A stretch of DNA of 64,000 bases from Bacteroidota bacterium. GTDB taxonomy: Bacteria; Bacteroidota; Bacteroidia; Chitinophagales; Chitinophagaceae. The translations under genes were made by a program, and so were the position numbers. The notes under the pieces are model-generated. The model was not told where the DNA came from. It was given only the letters and a program-made list of their open reading frames with translations, and searched no databases. The stretch is taken from the NCBI GenBank assembly GCA_030706605.1, contig JAUZOE010000008.1, positions 62,001 through 126,000 on the forward strand, given 5' to 3'. Shown here piece after piece: positions 1-9,261 of this stretch; position 1 is the stretch's first letter, and each line of letters starts with the position of its first letter.

Positions 1-188
1 TTCATAATATAGGTTTTAAACCAAACCGTTTCACCAGGACAGTAAGCTGATTTATCATAATGAATATACATACGTTCCTGCCCGAACTCATTAGCATATC
101 GGGCTATTGTAGAATCAATATTTTGCGCAGAAGCATTCTGAAATGAAAAAAAGAAGAAAATAATAGCAACACAAATATTTTGTTTCAT
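1..188 (-). CDS. N-terminus of a secreted MG2-domain protein (partial)
   Basis: Only the first 62 codons are present; the gene continues past the left edge. The ATG at 186-188 opens a clear Sec signal peptide: a basic start, a hydrophobic run rich in Ile and Phe, and an Ala-Ser-Ala-Gln cleavage region near residue 22. The mature part has the pattern RMYIHYDKSAYCPGETVWFK, which in Bacteroidota marks the first macroglobulin-like (MG2) domain of large exported proteins, often annotated as carboxypeptidase-regulatory or TonB-plug domain proteins. Those proteins are usually about 800-900 residues and their substrate is mostly unknown. What is seen is the signal peptide and the motif; family membership is inferred from that short stretch. 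Confidence 0.6.
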   Translation of the reverse strand, partial: MKQNICVAIIFFFFSFQNASAQNIDSTIARYANEFGQERMYIHYDKSAYCPGETVWFKTYIM

Positions 189-397
189 CGCAGAAGCTGG
201 TTTTTTTTATATAAAATAATGAGTGTAAATTAATGCAAGAATAGAATTGAACCAAAGGGTGAATTTTATTTAACAATAGTTAATATTAAAAGTCGTTTAT
301 TGCATTGAAAAAATAAAATAGTCTCTTCAAGAAAACCATAAATAAATTCAAGTCAATATTGGGTGAGATTCATTTACCATTATTGAAATTGATGTAA

Positions 398-405
398 TAA
401 TTTTG
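398..405 (+). promoter_or_regulatory. Bacteroidota-type -7 promoter box for murQ
   Basis: TAATTTTG matches the TAnnTTTG -7 consensus of the Bacteroidota primary sigma factor. It would place the transcript start about 10 bases before the murQ ATG, a short leader typical of the phylum. No well-spaced -33 TTG was found, so support is the box and its position only. Confidence 0.4.
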
Positions 406-421
406 CCTAAAGTATTTATGA

Positions 422-1234
422 ATGTCCTTTACGAAAATTACTGAACAGTCTTCCCATTATCACAATCTTGAAAAAATGTCTATTGGTCAGATTATTACCA
501 ATATTAATAAAGAAGATTTCCTGGTAGCAGCATCCGTAGGAAAAGTACTCCCGCAAATTGAAAAAATGATTGGCGCAGTTTCTGAAAAAATGTTAGCAGG
601 AGGAAGATTATTTTACATTGGAGCAGGCACCAGTGGAAGATTAGGCATCTTAGATGCCAGTGAATGCCCGCCCACATATGGTGTGCCTCCGGGACTGGTG
701 ATTGGGGTGATTGCAGGTGGTTCAAAAGCAATAATAAATTCCGTAGAAAGTGCGGAGGATAGTACCAGCAGTGGATGGAAAGATCTTCAAAAGCATAATA
801 TTTCAGAGTCAGATGTAGTAATTGGAATTGCCTCAAGTGGTACTACACCCTATGTGATAGGAGCCTTGAAAAAATGTAAAGAAAATAATATTATAACCGG
901 AAGCATTTCATGTAATCCCGACTCCCCTATAAGTGCAGTTGCTGATTTTCCGGTAGAAGTCATTGTAGGTCCCGAATTTGTAACCGGCAGTACCCGAATG
1001 AAAAGTGGAACTGCACAAAAGATGATTTTAAATATGATTTCTACTGCCTCAATGATCCGGCTTGGCAGGGTAGAAGATAATAAAATGGTAAATATGCAAT
1101 TAACAAACAGCAAAATTGTAAACAGGGGAGTGCAGATGCTAATGGAAAAAACGGGGATGCAGAACGAAGATTCCGCAAAGGATTTATTAATGAAATATAA
1201 AAGTGTAAAAAAAGCAGTAGAACATTTTAAATAA
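422..1234 (+). CDS. murQ: N-acetylmuramic acid 6-phosphate etherase
   Basis: Cytoplasmic enzyme that cleaves the lactyl ether of MurNAc-6-phosphate to give GlcNAc-6-phosphate and D-lactate during cell-wall recycling. The 270-residue protein is one SIS domain. The phosphosugar-binding loop GAGTSGRLGILDASECPPTYG spans about residues 67-87 and includes the conserved acidic residue that in characterised MurQ acts in beta-elimination; a second conserved acid is in the ESAED stretch near residue 108. FVTGSTRMKSGTAQK is the other family signature. It is slightly shorter than the roughly 298-residue E. coli enzyme, lacking part of the C-terminal tail, as is common in this phylum. A -7 promoter box sits just upstream and the gene stands alone, convergent with the DUF1080 gene. 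Confidence 0.95.
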   Translation: MSFTKITEQSSHYHNLEKMSIGQIITNINKEDFLVAASVGKVLPQIEKMIGAVSEKMLAGGRLFYIGAGTSGRLGILDASECPPTYGVPPGLVIGVIAGGSKAIINSVESAEDSTSSGWKDLQKHNISESDVVIGIASSGTTPYVIGALKKCKENNIITGSISCNPDSPISAVADFPVEVIVGPEFVTGSTRMKSGTAQKMILNMISTASMIRLGRVEDNKMVNMQLTNSKIVNRGVQMLMEKTGMQNEDSAKDLLMKYKSVKKAVEHFK

Positions 1235-1467
1235 CTTGTCAGATTTTTTTGAAATAACCTAATTTGGGCTTACATAACGTGGAGTGGATAGACATTTTTT
1301 AAGTACCTTTTCAATTTTCCCATGCATTTGAAATAGATTTTTTGGCAGGTTACACTATCATCAATTTGTTTAATATCTTTAATTCGATAGCTATCGGATC
1401 AAGAAATACCCTCTAACAAGTAGTTCATTTCTTTTGACGATATACAATCCTGACAAATTTTTTCCAT

Positions 1468-2307
1468 TTAATAGACTTTTTTATCCTTCAGGTAGGAAGT
1501 ACTGGATGGTAGTAGTGTGAGATCCACTCTTCTATAAAATATTTCCGCACCTTCCGATTGTATTTGTATGCGCCCGGCATGCGGTTTAGCATATATTGCA
1601 TGATTTACCAGCGTCCCATTAAGATATATAGACAGTTCATTTCCTTTTGCAATACATTCCAACCTGTTCCACTCTCCAACTGGATTGTCCACGTCATTTT
1701 TTCCTTTAAACCCTTTCACATCCTTCCAATCCGAATCGCGGCCAACCCAATTAATACGACCCGCATTGACAGTTATCGGCTCTCCTCCTGGTTGGAATAT
1801 ATACGATCCATTTTGTTTTTCATGAGCTACAGGAGCCGTTAGTGAAAATTTATTACTCCCATCACCAACAACAATAAAATCCCCGGTACCGCCTTCAATC
1901 ACATTGCATTCAATTGAATGCATCCAGGTGCCTGAATAGCCACCATCCATACCGGTTGAATGAAAAAGAATTCCGTTGTCACGGGCTTTACCAAACCTTT
2001 CACCGTAAGTCCTCTCACCCCATTTATACTCAACTACCAGCTTATAATTTTCAAATTCTTTATTAGTAGTTATACAGCCCCACTCTTCGCCGGAAATGTG
2101 TAAAATACCATCCTTTACTGTAAAGACTGACTTTGGATCTTTATCCCGGCCCCGGTCTTTAATAAAGGTGTACCAGCCATCAAGGTTTTGTCCATTGAAG
2201 AGATGAACCGTCTTTTGTTGAGGCTGGGTGGTTTGAGCAAAGCCGCTTTCCACTCGCATGCCTATAGCCGAGACAATAACCAAGGTTAATAGAATTATTC
2301 TTTTCAT
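1468..2307 (-). CDS. Secreted DUF1080 3-keto-disaccharide hydrolase family protein
   Basis: A 279-residue exported protein with a Sec signal peptide ending near residue 25 (GFAQ) and one DUF1080 (3-keto-disaccharide hydrolase) concanavalin-like fold. Family hallmarks are LFNGQNLDGW at residues 36-45, the DNGILFHSTG segment, the WMHSIECNVIEGGTGD segment, and a C-terminal strand pair around NRLECIAKGNELSIYLNG. Studied members cleave 3-keto glycosides or serve as carbohydrate-binding beta-sandwiches. It is the last gene of the minus-strand run that starts with the symporter, 86 bp behind the heme lipoprotein gene. Its company (two Gfo/Idh/MocA oxidoreductases) fits a pathway in which a sugar is first oxidised at C3 and then cleaved. 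The exact substrate cannot be read from the sequence. Confidence 0.85.
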   Translation of the reverse strand: MKRIILLTLVIVSAIGMRVESGFAQTTQPQQKTVHLFNGQNLDGWYTFIKDRGRDKDPKSVFTVKDGILHISGEEWGCITTNKEFENYKLVVEYKWGERTYGERFGKARDNGILFHSTGMDGGYSGTWMHSIECNVIEGGTGDFIVVGDGSNKFSLTAPVAHEKQNGSYIFQPGGEPITVNAGRINWVGRDSDWKDVKGFKGKNDVDNPVGEWNRLECIAKGNELSIYLNGTLVNHAIYAKPHAGRIQIQSEGAEIFYRRVDLTLLPSSTSYLKDKKVY

Positions 2308-2392
2308 TTTTTATCTTTTAGAATTAAAAATCAGCAAATGATAATGAACTTATATTAAGGTAATCCCCCACTAACAAAGAGATAAGTTCTTT

Positions 2393-5300
2393 CTACTCGT
2401 TACTTTTTATCTGACCCATTCCGTTAGGAAGTGATTCAAGAAAAGACACCAGGTCCGATATTTCCTGGATACTTAATTGTTTCAATAGTCCGGGAGGCAT
2501 CATTGACACACTCTCTGGCTCGATAGATGTGATCTCAGACCGTGGAACGCGCACTTTAGAACCGGGCCCTGTTGCTATGATAATAACATCCGGTAGTTGT
2601 TCCTTGATAATACCGAGGTACGAACTACTCTTTGTTACAATTTTAGAAGTTTCATGTTCCCTGGCAAAACTGGCACTGGGATACATAATCGCTTCAAGAA
2701 TATCATGGCGTGAGCGGATTTCACCAATATTGGATAAATCAGGACCAAAATCCCCTCCTTTGCCGCCAACAGAATGACAACCAAGGCAAGTTGCTTTGCC
2801 AAAGAAAAGCCCCCTCCCGGCAACTACGTCTCCCCTCTTAAGTTGGGATTGTAACTTTTCTAACTCTTCTAGTCTCGACTCCTGTTTTTCTTTTAAAATA
2901 TTAATTAATGAGGCTGAGGCCACCTGAACAGTGCGTGGATAAGTCTCAAAAAGTTTTTGCATATCAGTGACAGATAGATTACTTAAACGGTCTTTATCCT
3001 GAGAAGTTTGCAATGCAGTTATCAAGGCTTTTCCTGCCGCTTCACTATTACCTCCTTTATAAGCATTTACCAGATCGGGCAAAAGAAAAATATCTGCGGT
3101 AGCCACCTGTTCTTGAGCGAGGGTGACCAACTGAGATTCATTTAGTTTTACCTGGGTTAAAAGACGTGAGGCTTCCTGCCGCACAGGGGATTCATTCTTA
3201 GGTCCCAAATATTTTAAGACCATTTCAAATTCTGCTGCAGATAAATCCGGGTTTGACATCAGTCGCGCGCTAAGTGCCTTAAGCCGAAAGTCTGTTGGCG
3301 TTTTTGGATCTTGCACAATCTGGTTCAAGTCATGATTCAATACAGATATACTGCGTGATTTGATCAAATTCAAAATCGCTGAGCGGATTTCGTAATCGCT
3401 GCTATGTAGCAGTTTACCAAGTTGCGTTACCCACGACCCAGGTAATTTCTTGACGTCGGAATGATTGATAACATCAATTAATAGTAATCTTTTTGATAAA
3501 GCTAAATTTTTACTGCCCAATTGATCTGTAATGAAATTCTGAATTTGATTATTGGGACTAAATTTGATCATGAGATTGCTCATTGAAGCTTCCTCTTCTT
3601 TTGTAAGGTCTTTGGAATTCAGATGCCCTTTAAGAAAATCCACTACGATATCTGCCCAGTCGGGATGATGCAGTGCAACCCATATTCCTGTTTGTTGCAA
3701 TTGTTTGTTGCTACTGTTCAGGAAAGGAACCAGTTGATTCTTCTTCAATGGTGAGCCATCTATCTGGTCAAGTGCTATTAGCGCAGCTTTGCGGATTGCG
3801 GCAGAGGTATTTCCTAAAGCCTGAACAAGAGGCTCAGGCGACCTGAGCGTGATCAGGGCATAAATGATCGCATGCTCAACAAAACGATCATCCGGATTGG
3901 ATGATGCTTTTACCAAGGCACTGACAGCACGTGTATCGCCTATTTGCCCTAAAGCGGTGCCGGCCTGGCGCCGTACAGGAGCTTTGTCAGTTTGCACCAT
4001 CTCCATTAGTTTAGTAACTGATTGCTGATCTTTTGCTAATCCCAATACCCTTGCTGCTGCTGTACGTACGAGGGCGCTTTTATCATCCAGTGTTTCCCGT
4101 ACCATATCCATTGCTTCCGGCTTATTGATCCTATAAAGTATAAAAACAGCCGCTGTACGCACTTCTTCATTTTCAGATGAAAGGAGTACTTTTTTGATTT
4201 CCTTTATTACGGGTTCACCTTCAATGACCAATTGTTCAATAGCTTGTCTTCGTACAGCAAGACGCGGATCCATTACATATTGAACCAGTTCCTGGGGTGA
4301 CATTTTAGCTAAATTTAATTTTCGTCCCCAGGGATCATCAATTTCTTTAGCACCGGCCTTTCTAATGCGATAAATACCAGCTTTCACATCTTTCTTGGCT
4401 ACCACTGATAGCGGGCATCCTGCAATAAACCATCCCCCTGTATTTACCACTAAAAGGCTGCCATCAGCATCTTCCAACACATCAGTCATATGTGTATCCG
4501 TATTAGCAGAGGTCAGGAAGGGTTCCTCTTTCGTTTGAAATGTAGCTCCAACAGGCGTAACAATGTATCTCATTATACGACCGGTATTAAATTGAGCGGT
4601 GAAAAGATTCCCTTTAAAAGCAGTACCAAATGCTGATCCCTCATATCGCATTATGCCTGCATGTGACACACGAGCTAACTTCGTCATTACAGGCATCAGA
4701 TCACCTGTTAGTTTAAGGCTATCATCTTCGATCACTTGCTCAGGCTTAGGATAAACACCACCATATACCCAGTGCATAATGGCATCACGAAAACCATTCA
4801 TAGGGTCAGTGAAATAAGTCATCGTGCCGATGGTCTCTCCTGCAGGCATAAAGGTCAATTCAACAGCATCATCATATCCGCCTCCGCATACTGCCTCAAG
4901 TCCGGTTCCATCTGGACGGCACCGCCAAATCCTGGCTGCCTTTCCTTTCAATTCCTTACCTTCTTTGGTTCTGATATCAAATCCACGCCGTGAATCAACC
5001 ATATACAACCAGCCATCAGGCCCCATGAAAGGTCCTCCGAATGTAGCAGCATTATGGTTTAGAACCCATCCTGTGAGGATCACTTCCCGTTTATCAGCAA
5101 CCCCATCGCCATTGGTATCTGTTAGCTTTAAAAGATCTGGAGCAGAGGCAACATAAAGACTTCCCTGGTAGAAAACTGCTCCCTTTGGGTAAGTAAGCGA
5201 ATCGGCAAAAATGGTACTTTTGTCAAAGATTCCATCCCCATTCGTATCCTGTAACATCCGGATGTGATACGGAGGTCTCTTTAGGTGCTCCTCTGTGGAG

Positions 5301-5554
5301 AATGTTTCTCCCGTAGATTCACATAAAAAAAGTCTGCCTGTATTATCGAAGGAAGCAAACATTGGATAATCTATCAAAGTAGAATCTACAGCCTCCTCAA
5401 TGGTAAACCCTTCAGGTATCTGCATACCATGTAATTCTCCCGTCACTTTTGATTTTTGACTGCAACTACATAAAAATAGAACAATGCATGCGATGGAAGT
5501 ATGAGAGATTGAATTGTACTTTTTCAAAAAAAATTTTGCTGGCTTAAAGTTCAT
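2393..5554 (-). CDS. Lipoprotein with propeller, HEAT repeats and c-type heme domain (PVC-type dehydrogenase-like)
   Basis: A 1053-residue envelope lipoprotein with lipobox LCSC and acylated Cys31. Residues about 40-400 form the N-terminal 'putative membrane-bound dehydrogenase' propeller, with DTNGDG-type repeats and a GPDGWLYMVD blade. Residues about 410-830 are HEAT/ARM-like helical repeats (PVRRQAGTALGQIGD is a typical unit). The C-terminus is a single-heme cytochrome domain with CLGCH at 923-927 and a likely axial Met in the MMPPGL stretch near 1018. This architecture, abundant in Planctomycetes and Verrucomicrobia and also found in Bacteroidota, suggests periplasmic oxidation of a sugar or polyol with electrons passed through heme, but no member is well characterised. 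A second gene of the same type follows upstream with a 161-bp gap. Confidence 0.85.
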   Translation of the reverse strand: MNFKPAKFFLKKYNSISHTSIACIVLFLCSCSQKSKVTGELHGMQIPEGFTIEEAVDSTLIDYPMFASFDNTGRLFLCESTGETFSTEEHLKRPPYHIRMLQDTNGDGIFDKSTIFADSLTYPKGAVFYQGSLYVASAPDLLKLTDTNGDGVADKREVILTGWVLNHNAATFGGPFMGPDGWLYMVDSRRGFDIRTKEGKELKGKAARIWRCRPDGTGLEAVCGGGYDDAVELTFMPAGETIGTMTYFTDPMNGFRDAIMHWVYGGVYPKPEQVIEDDSLKLTGDLMPVMTKLARVSHAGIMRYEGSAFGTAFKGNLFTAQFNTGRIMRYIVTPVGATFQTKEEPFLTSANTDTHMTDVLEDADGSLLVVNTGGWFIAGCPLSVVAKKDVKAGIYRIRKAGAKEIDDPWGRKLNLAKMSPQELVQYVMDPRLAVRRQAIEQLVIEGEPVIKEIKKVLLSSENEEVRTAAVFILYRINKPEAMDMVRETLDDKSALVRTAAARVLGLAKDQQSVTKLMEMVQTDKAPVRRQAGTALGQIGDTRAVSALVKASSNPDDRFVEHAIIYALITLRSPEPLVQALGNTSAAIRKAALIALDQIDGSPLKKNQLVPFLNSSNKQLQQTGIWVALHHPDWADIVVDFLKGHLNSKDLTKEEEASMSNLMIKFSPNNQIQNFITDQLGSKNLALSKRLLLIDVINHSDVKKLPGSWVTQLGKLLHSSDYEIRSAILNLIKSRSISVLNHDLNQIVQDPKTPTDFRLKALSARLMSNPDLSAAEFEMVLKYLGPKNESPVRQEASRLLTQVKLNESQLVTLAQEQVATADIFLLPDLVNAYKGGNSEAAGKALITALQTSQDKDRLSNLSVTDMQKLFETYPRTVQVASASLINILKEKQESRLEELEKLQSQLKRGDVVAGRGLFFGKATCLGCHSVGGKGGDFGPDLSNIGEIRSRHDILEAIMYPSASFAREHETSKIVTKSSSYLGIIKEQLPDVIIIATGPGSKVRVPRSEITSIEPESVSMMPPGLLKQLSIQEISDLVSFLESLPNGMGQIKSNE

Positions 5555-5715
5555 ATTGTTATTAGGTTAATTATACTTTTAATGAAGTAATAAGACATAC
5601 AAATCAACTTTTCATAATAGCAGGAATTGACTTCATCTATTTTTCGGTTCTAATTTGAATTCTATTAGAAGTGGTCATTCAGATTATCCAACCTTAAAAT
5701 ATTCTCTTTCCCTGT

Positions 5716-8034
5716 TTATTTTTTCGAACCATCCATTTTCAATAAATCCTCTTCTGTAAGCGTACCGGACTTTTTATTCCTAAGATTTTTTATTTCTTCG
5801 GGACTAACTGATTTAAGACCATAGGAAAGCTTGGGGCTGGCAGCAACAAATGAATTGTGTAAATAATCAATAATACCTGCTATTGCTTCATCCGTGAAAT
5901 TATTCCCGAAGTTAGGCATGGTACCATTAAACTTGTAAAGTTGACCATTTACATGAACAGGGCCTTCCAACCCATTCAAAATAATCATTCCTAACCTGGT
6001 GTTAGGTCCAGCTACATATTCAGAACCATTCAACGGAGGTGCCAGATACTGGATACCCTCTCCATCAGGCCCATGGCACACGGAACAAGTGCTACGGTAA
6101 ATTACAAGTCCTTTTTGCACTCCCATCAGAGGTATTTTTCTCTGTACGAAAATTGAATTCATTTTTCCTTCCTGCTTATTCTTAATGGTTTGACTTAATA
6201 GTGTATCTAATAATTGACTTTTGTTTTTGTTGACAGTCGGTTTATTAATGAATTTCTGAAAGTTTTCTTCCGAGCCCTTTAAACTGCTTACAATTGCTTC
6301 CTGATAAACAGCATTACGCGCATAAGTCTGAGATAATTGTGCAAGTATTGGTAAAAACGTATCATGTGAAATAGCAGCCCATGGACCTAACGAAATCGCG
6401 AGATAAAGGTTGACAACCGTATCATTCCTAGCCATTAAATTCGTTGCCAATTCTTCCATTGCTTTGATATGGTCACTGGTATTATAGTTTCGCAAAAGGA
6501 GCAGGGCATTGGCTGATAACATTGAATTCTCAGAAGCCGCAACTTTTTCAAGCAATTCAAAAGAGAGCCCATTTAATCCATCGAGCGTATATAAGGCATG
6601 TATCGCAGGTACCGCATTTTTTTCATCCTGTGCCAATACCGTCAATTCAGCAATTTCTGATTTCTCTTGCTTATAAATCAGCAATTGCTGTGCATGGTCC
6701 CTGACCCATCCATTAGGGCTTTTTAAAAAACTAACCAAATCAGTACCTGATGCATTGATAAAAGATGGAATTTTGCCAAGCTTTTTATCTTTATATTTTA
6801 TTCTTAATATTCGTCCCGCACTCATAAGAGTATCAAGTTTTTTATGCGCTATCCCATTACGGTAATAAGGTGTTTCAGATGCTCTATGCTCGATGATCCC
6901 CCGGTGCATGTCTACCACATACATCGCACCATCCGGACCATTAGCCAAATTTACAGGACGAAAGCCTTCATCTGTTGAAGCAATAAATTCCCTGTCATCC
7001 CAGGCCTGTGCTGCAGTAGTTTTAAGACTTTCAAATTTAAGTATATCGCGTTTTACCAGATTTCCTTCCGGTTCACATACGAAAGCGTTTTGACTGTAAT
7101 CGGTCGGGAATTGATCTCCACGGTAAATTACCGGACCGCACGCTGCAGTAACCTTGACGAGTACACTATCTTTATTAAGTATTCCTTCCACATAACCCCG
7201 GTTTACCGTTGTAGGATGTAAAAGATAAACACGCTGGTTATCTGTCAACATTTTGTTGATAGCCTCTTTAGGCTTCATGTATGGATTATTAATTAAGGTA
7301 TTCGGAAGTACATAGTCGCCGACCAGTTGTGTCTCATTATAATTATAATAAAGCCGCCCAAAATTATCTTTTGTAATACCAAATTGTCCACGAAATGAAG
7401 AAGGCTCCTTTATCCATTTTCCATCTTTAAGCTGATACCGGGCCGTTGAGTATGCACTATATATCCAATTATCAATATCCATCATCAGCCCATTAGCCTG
7501 ATCTTCCGGATTCCCATATTCATTCGCATACATTGAATCAACAAGAGTCCTTTTACCAGGTTGATCATTGTTTATTTCCACAAACCACAGATTGGGAGGT
7601 GCCGCATACAACAAGCCGCCATAAACAAGTGCTATCGCCCTGGGAAGTACCAAACTATCTAAAAATACTTTAGCATGCCGGGCTCTTCCATCTTCATCCA
7701 AATCGCCCAAAATACTGATCCTCCCATTCTGCTTATCCTCCCCTGTTCCGGCAAGGTTAGGCATATAGCCGCGCATTTCAACGACCCACATCCTACCCTG
7801 ATTATCAAAATCCATAGCCACCGGAGCTTCAATCAGAGGTTCAGAAGCGGCTAACTGTATCTCAAAACCATCCTCAATTTTGTACTTATCAAAAGAAATA
7901 GCAGGATTCTTAGAACTAGCTGCATAGTGCGACTTACTCTTACAGGAAGCTAACATGATTACCAATAATACCAGCAATTGAACATTACGAGCTAAAAGCC
8001 TTTTTAAAATGTTGCATTTAATCTTGATACACAT
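5716..8034 (-). CDS. Lipoprotein with dehydrogenase-type propeller and class I cytochrome c domain
   Basis: A 772-residue lipoprotein with lipobox LASC and Cys31. The N-terminal half is the same propeller family as its neighbour: YKIEDGFEIQLAASEPLIEA, then the MDFDNQGRMWVVEMRGY blade, LANGPDGAMYVVDMHRGI and IEH motifs, ending near residue 420. A short helical-repeat section follows (about 430-620). The C-terminal cytochrome c has CSVCH at 650-654 and a candidate Met ligand in TMPNF near 706, followed by the DEAIAGIIDYLHN helix typical of class I cytochromes. Compared with the 1053-residue neighbour it has fewer helical repeats and a different heme module. It sits 105 bp from the amidohydrolase gene in the same minus-strand run. 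A role in periplasmic substrate oxidation is inferred from architecture only. Confidence 0.85.
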   Translation of the reverse strand: MCIKIKCNILKRLLARNVQLLVLLVIMLASCKSKSHYAASSKNPAISFDKYKIEDGFEIQLAASEPLIEAPVAMDFDNQGRMWVVEMRGYMPNLAGTGEDKQNGRISILGDLDEDGRARHAKVFLDSLVLPRAIALVYGGLLYAAPPNLWFVEINNDQPGKRTLVDSMYANEYGNPEDQANGLMMDIDNWIYSAYSTARYQLKDGKWIKEPSSFRGQFGITKDNFGRLYYNYNETQLVGDYVLPNTLINNPYMKPKEAINKMLTDNQRVYLLHPTTVNRGYVEGILNKDSVLVKVTAACGPVIYRGDQFPTDYSQNAFVCEPEGNLVKRDILKFESLKTTAAQAWDDREFIASTDEGFRPVNLANGPDGAMYVVDMHRGIIEHRASETPYYRNGIAHKKLDTLMSAGRILRIKYKDKKLGKIPSFINASGTDLVSFLKSPNGWVRDHAQQLLIYKQEKSEIAELTVLAQDEKNAVPAIHALYTLDGLNGLSFELLEKVAASENSMLSANALLLLRNYNTSDHIKAMEELATNLMARNDTVVNLYLAISLGPWAAISHDTFLPILAQLSQTYARNAVYQEAIVSSLKGSEENFQKFINKPTVNKNKSQLLDTLLSQTIKNKQEGKMNSIFVQRKIPLMGVQKGLVIYRSTCSVCHGPDGEGIQYLAPPLNGSEYVAGPNTRLGMIILNGLEGPVHVNGQLYKFNGTMPNFGNNFTDEAIAGIIDYLHNSFVAASPKLSYGLKSVSPEEIKNLRNKKSGTLTEEDLLKMDGSKK

Positions 8035-8139
8035 AATTATTACTATTGGTAAATAAATTGATACTTTTTATTTGTTTTCTGAATTAATCAGTTAAAATTT
8101 GAAGAAGAAATATGAACCAAATTATCTTTAAGAAACTCA

Positions 8140-9111
8140 TTAAAGACGAAATAATTTCTTTGCATTTTCATACAATAATTTACGTTCAATTTGTTTATTG
8201 GATACCAGCTTACGTACCTCTGCAATATCAAGAGCTCCGGTACAACCTTTTGAAGCCAACCCACTGGGGTCCTCGCAGTCACTACCATACACCAACTTGT
8301 CCTGATGCCTTTCCAGAAAAGACTTAGCATGATCTTCATCACGGGTAAGCGCTTTCAAACCTGATCCTGCAGAGAGATCCCCATACATATTCGGATAAGC
8401 ACTGAGATACCGGTCAGTAATTCCCCCGGGAGTAACCGGGCCTTTTGGATACAAGATTGATTGATCCATATGATTTTTATCAATATTAGCCCACCAGGTT
8501 TGTGCATGGCCGATGAAATTAACTTTCGGGTATTTTTCGAGCATTTTATAAAAACGCTCAAAGCCATAATTATACATTTCATACTGCCAATGCATCAGCA
8601 CCGGAACGTTATAAGTTTGTGCCAGTTGATAAATATTTTGCATTTGTGGCGAATCACATTCCACTCCAAATTTTAATTCACCGATAATTACTGCACCCAA
8701 TTTTAAATATTTTTCAATCTCATATATTGCATCCGGCAAATCTGGCACTGCGCACGCTCCAAACAGAAATTCTTTCCTGTGTTCTTTTGCAAATAAATAA
8801 CACTCTGCGTTTCCTCCTGCTTCTGCCTGTAACCCGTTAGAAATTCCCTCATGGGTGGACGGTGAATTTACAGGACGCCCTGACGGTAAAAGAAAAGTAG
8901 TGGTGACACCCATTGCTCTTTGGTGAGCAAGCATTTGTTCATCAGTCCGTTCATGATAATGTATGTGCTGATGAATATCAATAATTGGTTCTTTTTTCCT
9001 GATTTCGGAGATTTCAGCACCCCCTTTCAGTTGCAAAGAAGTTCCAATGGCAAGAAGCCCTACACCTGCTAAAAATTCACGGCGGGAATAACTTTTTTTT
9101 GGATGGCTCAT
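8140..9111 (-). CDS. Tat-exported amidohydrolase family protein
   Basis: A metal-dependent hydrolase of the amidohydrolase-2 (PF04909) type, 323 residues from the ATG at 9109-9111. This start puts the twin-arginine motif SYSRREFLAG at residues 8-17, as expected for a Tat signal; an in-frame TTG at 9162 would add 17 residues in front and is less likely. Metal-binding signatures are IDIHQHIHYH (HxH at 47-49), VLMHW in the middle, KVNFIGHAQTWW, and a C-terminal VYGSDCED carrying the catalytic Asp. The family includes decarboxylases and lactone or amide hydrolases, so a lactonase acting on an oxidised sugar is one reasonable guess in this context. Substrate is not determined. Genes on both sides point the same way. 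Confidence 0.82.
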   Translation of the reverse strand: MSHPKKSYSRREFLAGVGLLAIGTSLQLKGGAEISEIRKKEPIIDIHQHIHYHERTDEQMLAHQRAMGVTTTFLLPSGRPVNSPSTHEGISNGLQAEAGGNAECYLFAKEHRKEFLFGACAVPDLPDAIYEIEKYLKLGAVIIGELKFGVECDSPQMQNIYQLAQTYNVPVLMHWQYEMYNYGFERFYKMLEKYPKVNFIGHAQTWWANIDKNHMDQSILYPKGPVTPGGITDRYLSAYPNMYGDLSAGSGLKALTRDEDHAKSFLERHQDKLVYGSDCEDPSGLASKGCTGALDIAEVRKLVSNKQIERKLLYENAKKLFRL

Positions 9112-9261
9112 TAGTAACAAATTTAAATAAGCTTTAAAAGGTAATTTTGTTTTACGTCCCAAAGAACACCTACAAGTTCTTTATCCCCAGATGTTCCAAC
9201 AGATTATTTCCAGACTGATAATAATCACGAATTAAAACGAGAATGCTTCAACTATTAATTT

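Noticed and set aside
1380-1400. GATAGCTATC palindrome between murQ and the DUF1080 gene
   Set aside because: Stem would have no loop and no U run; not a credible terminator for either convergent gene.
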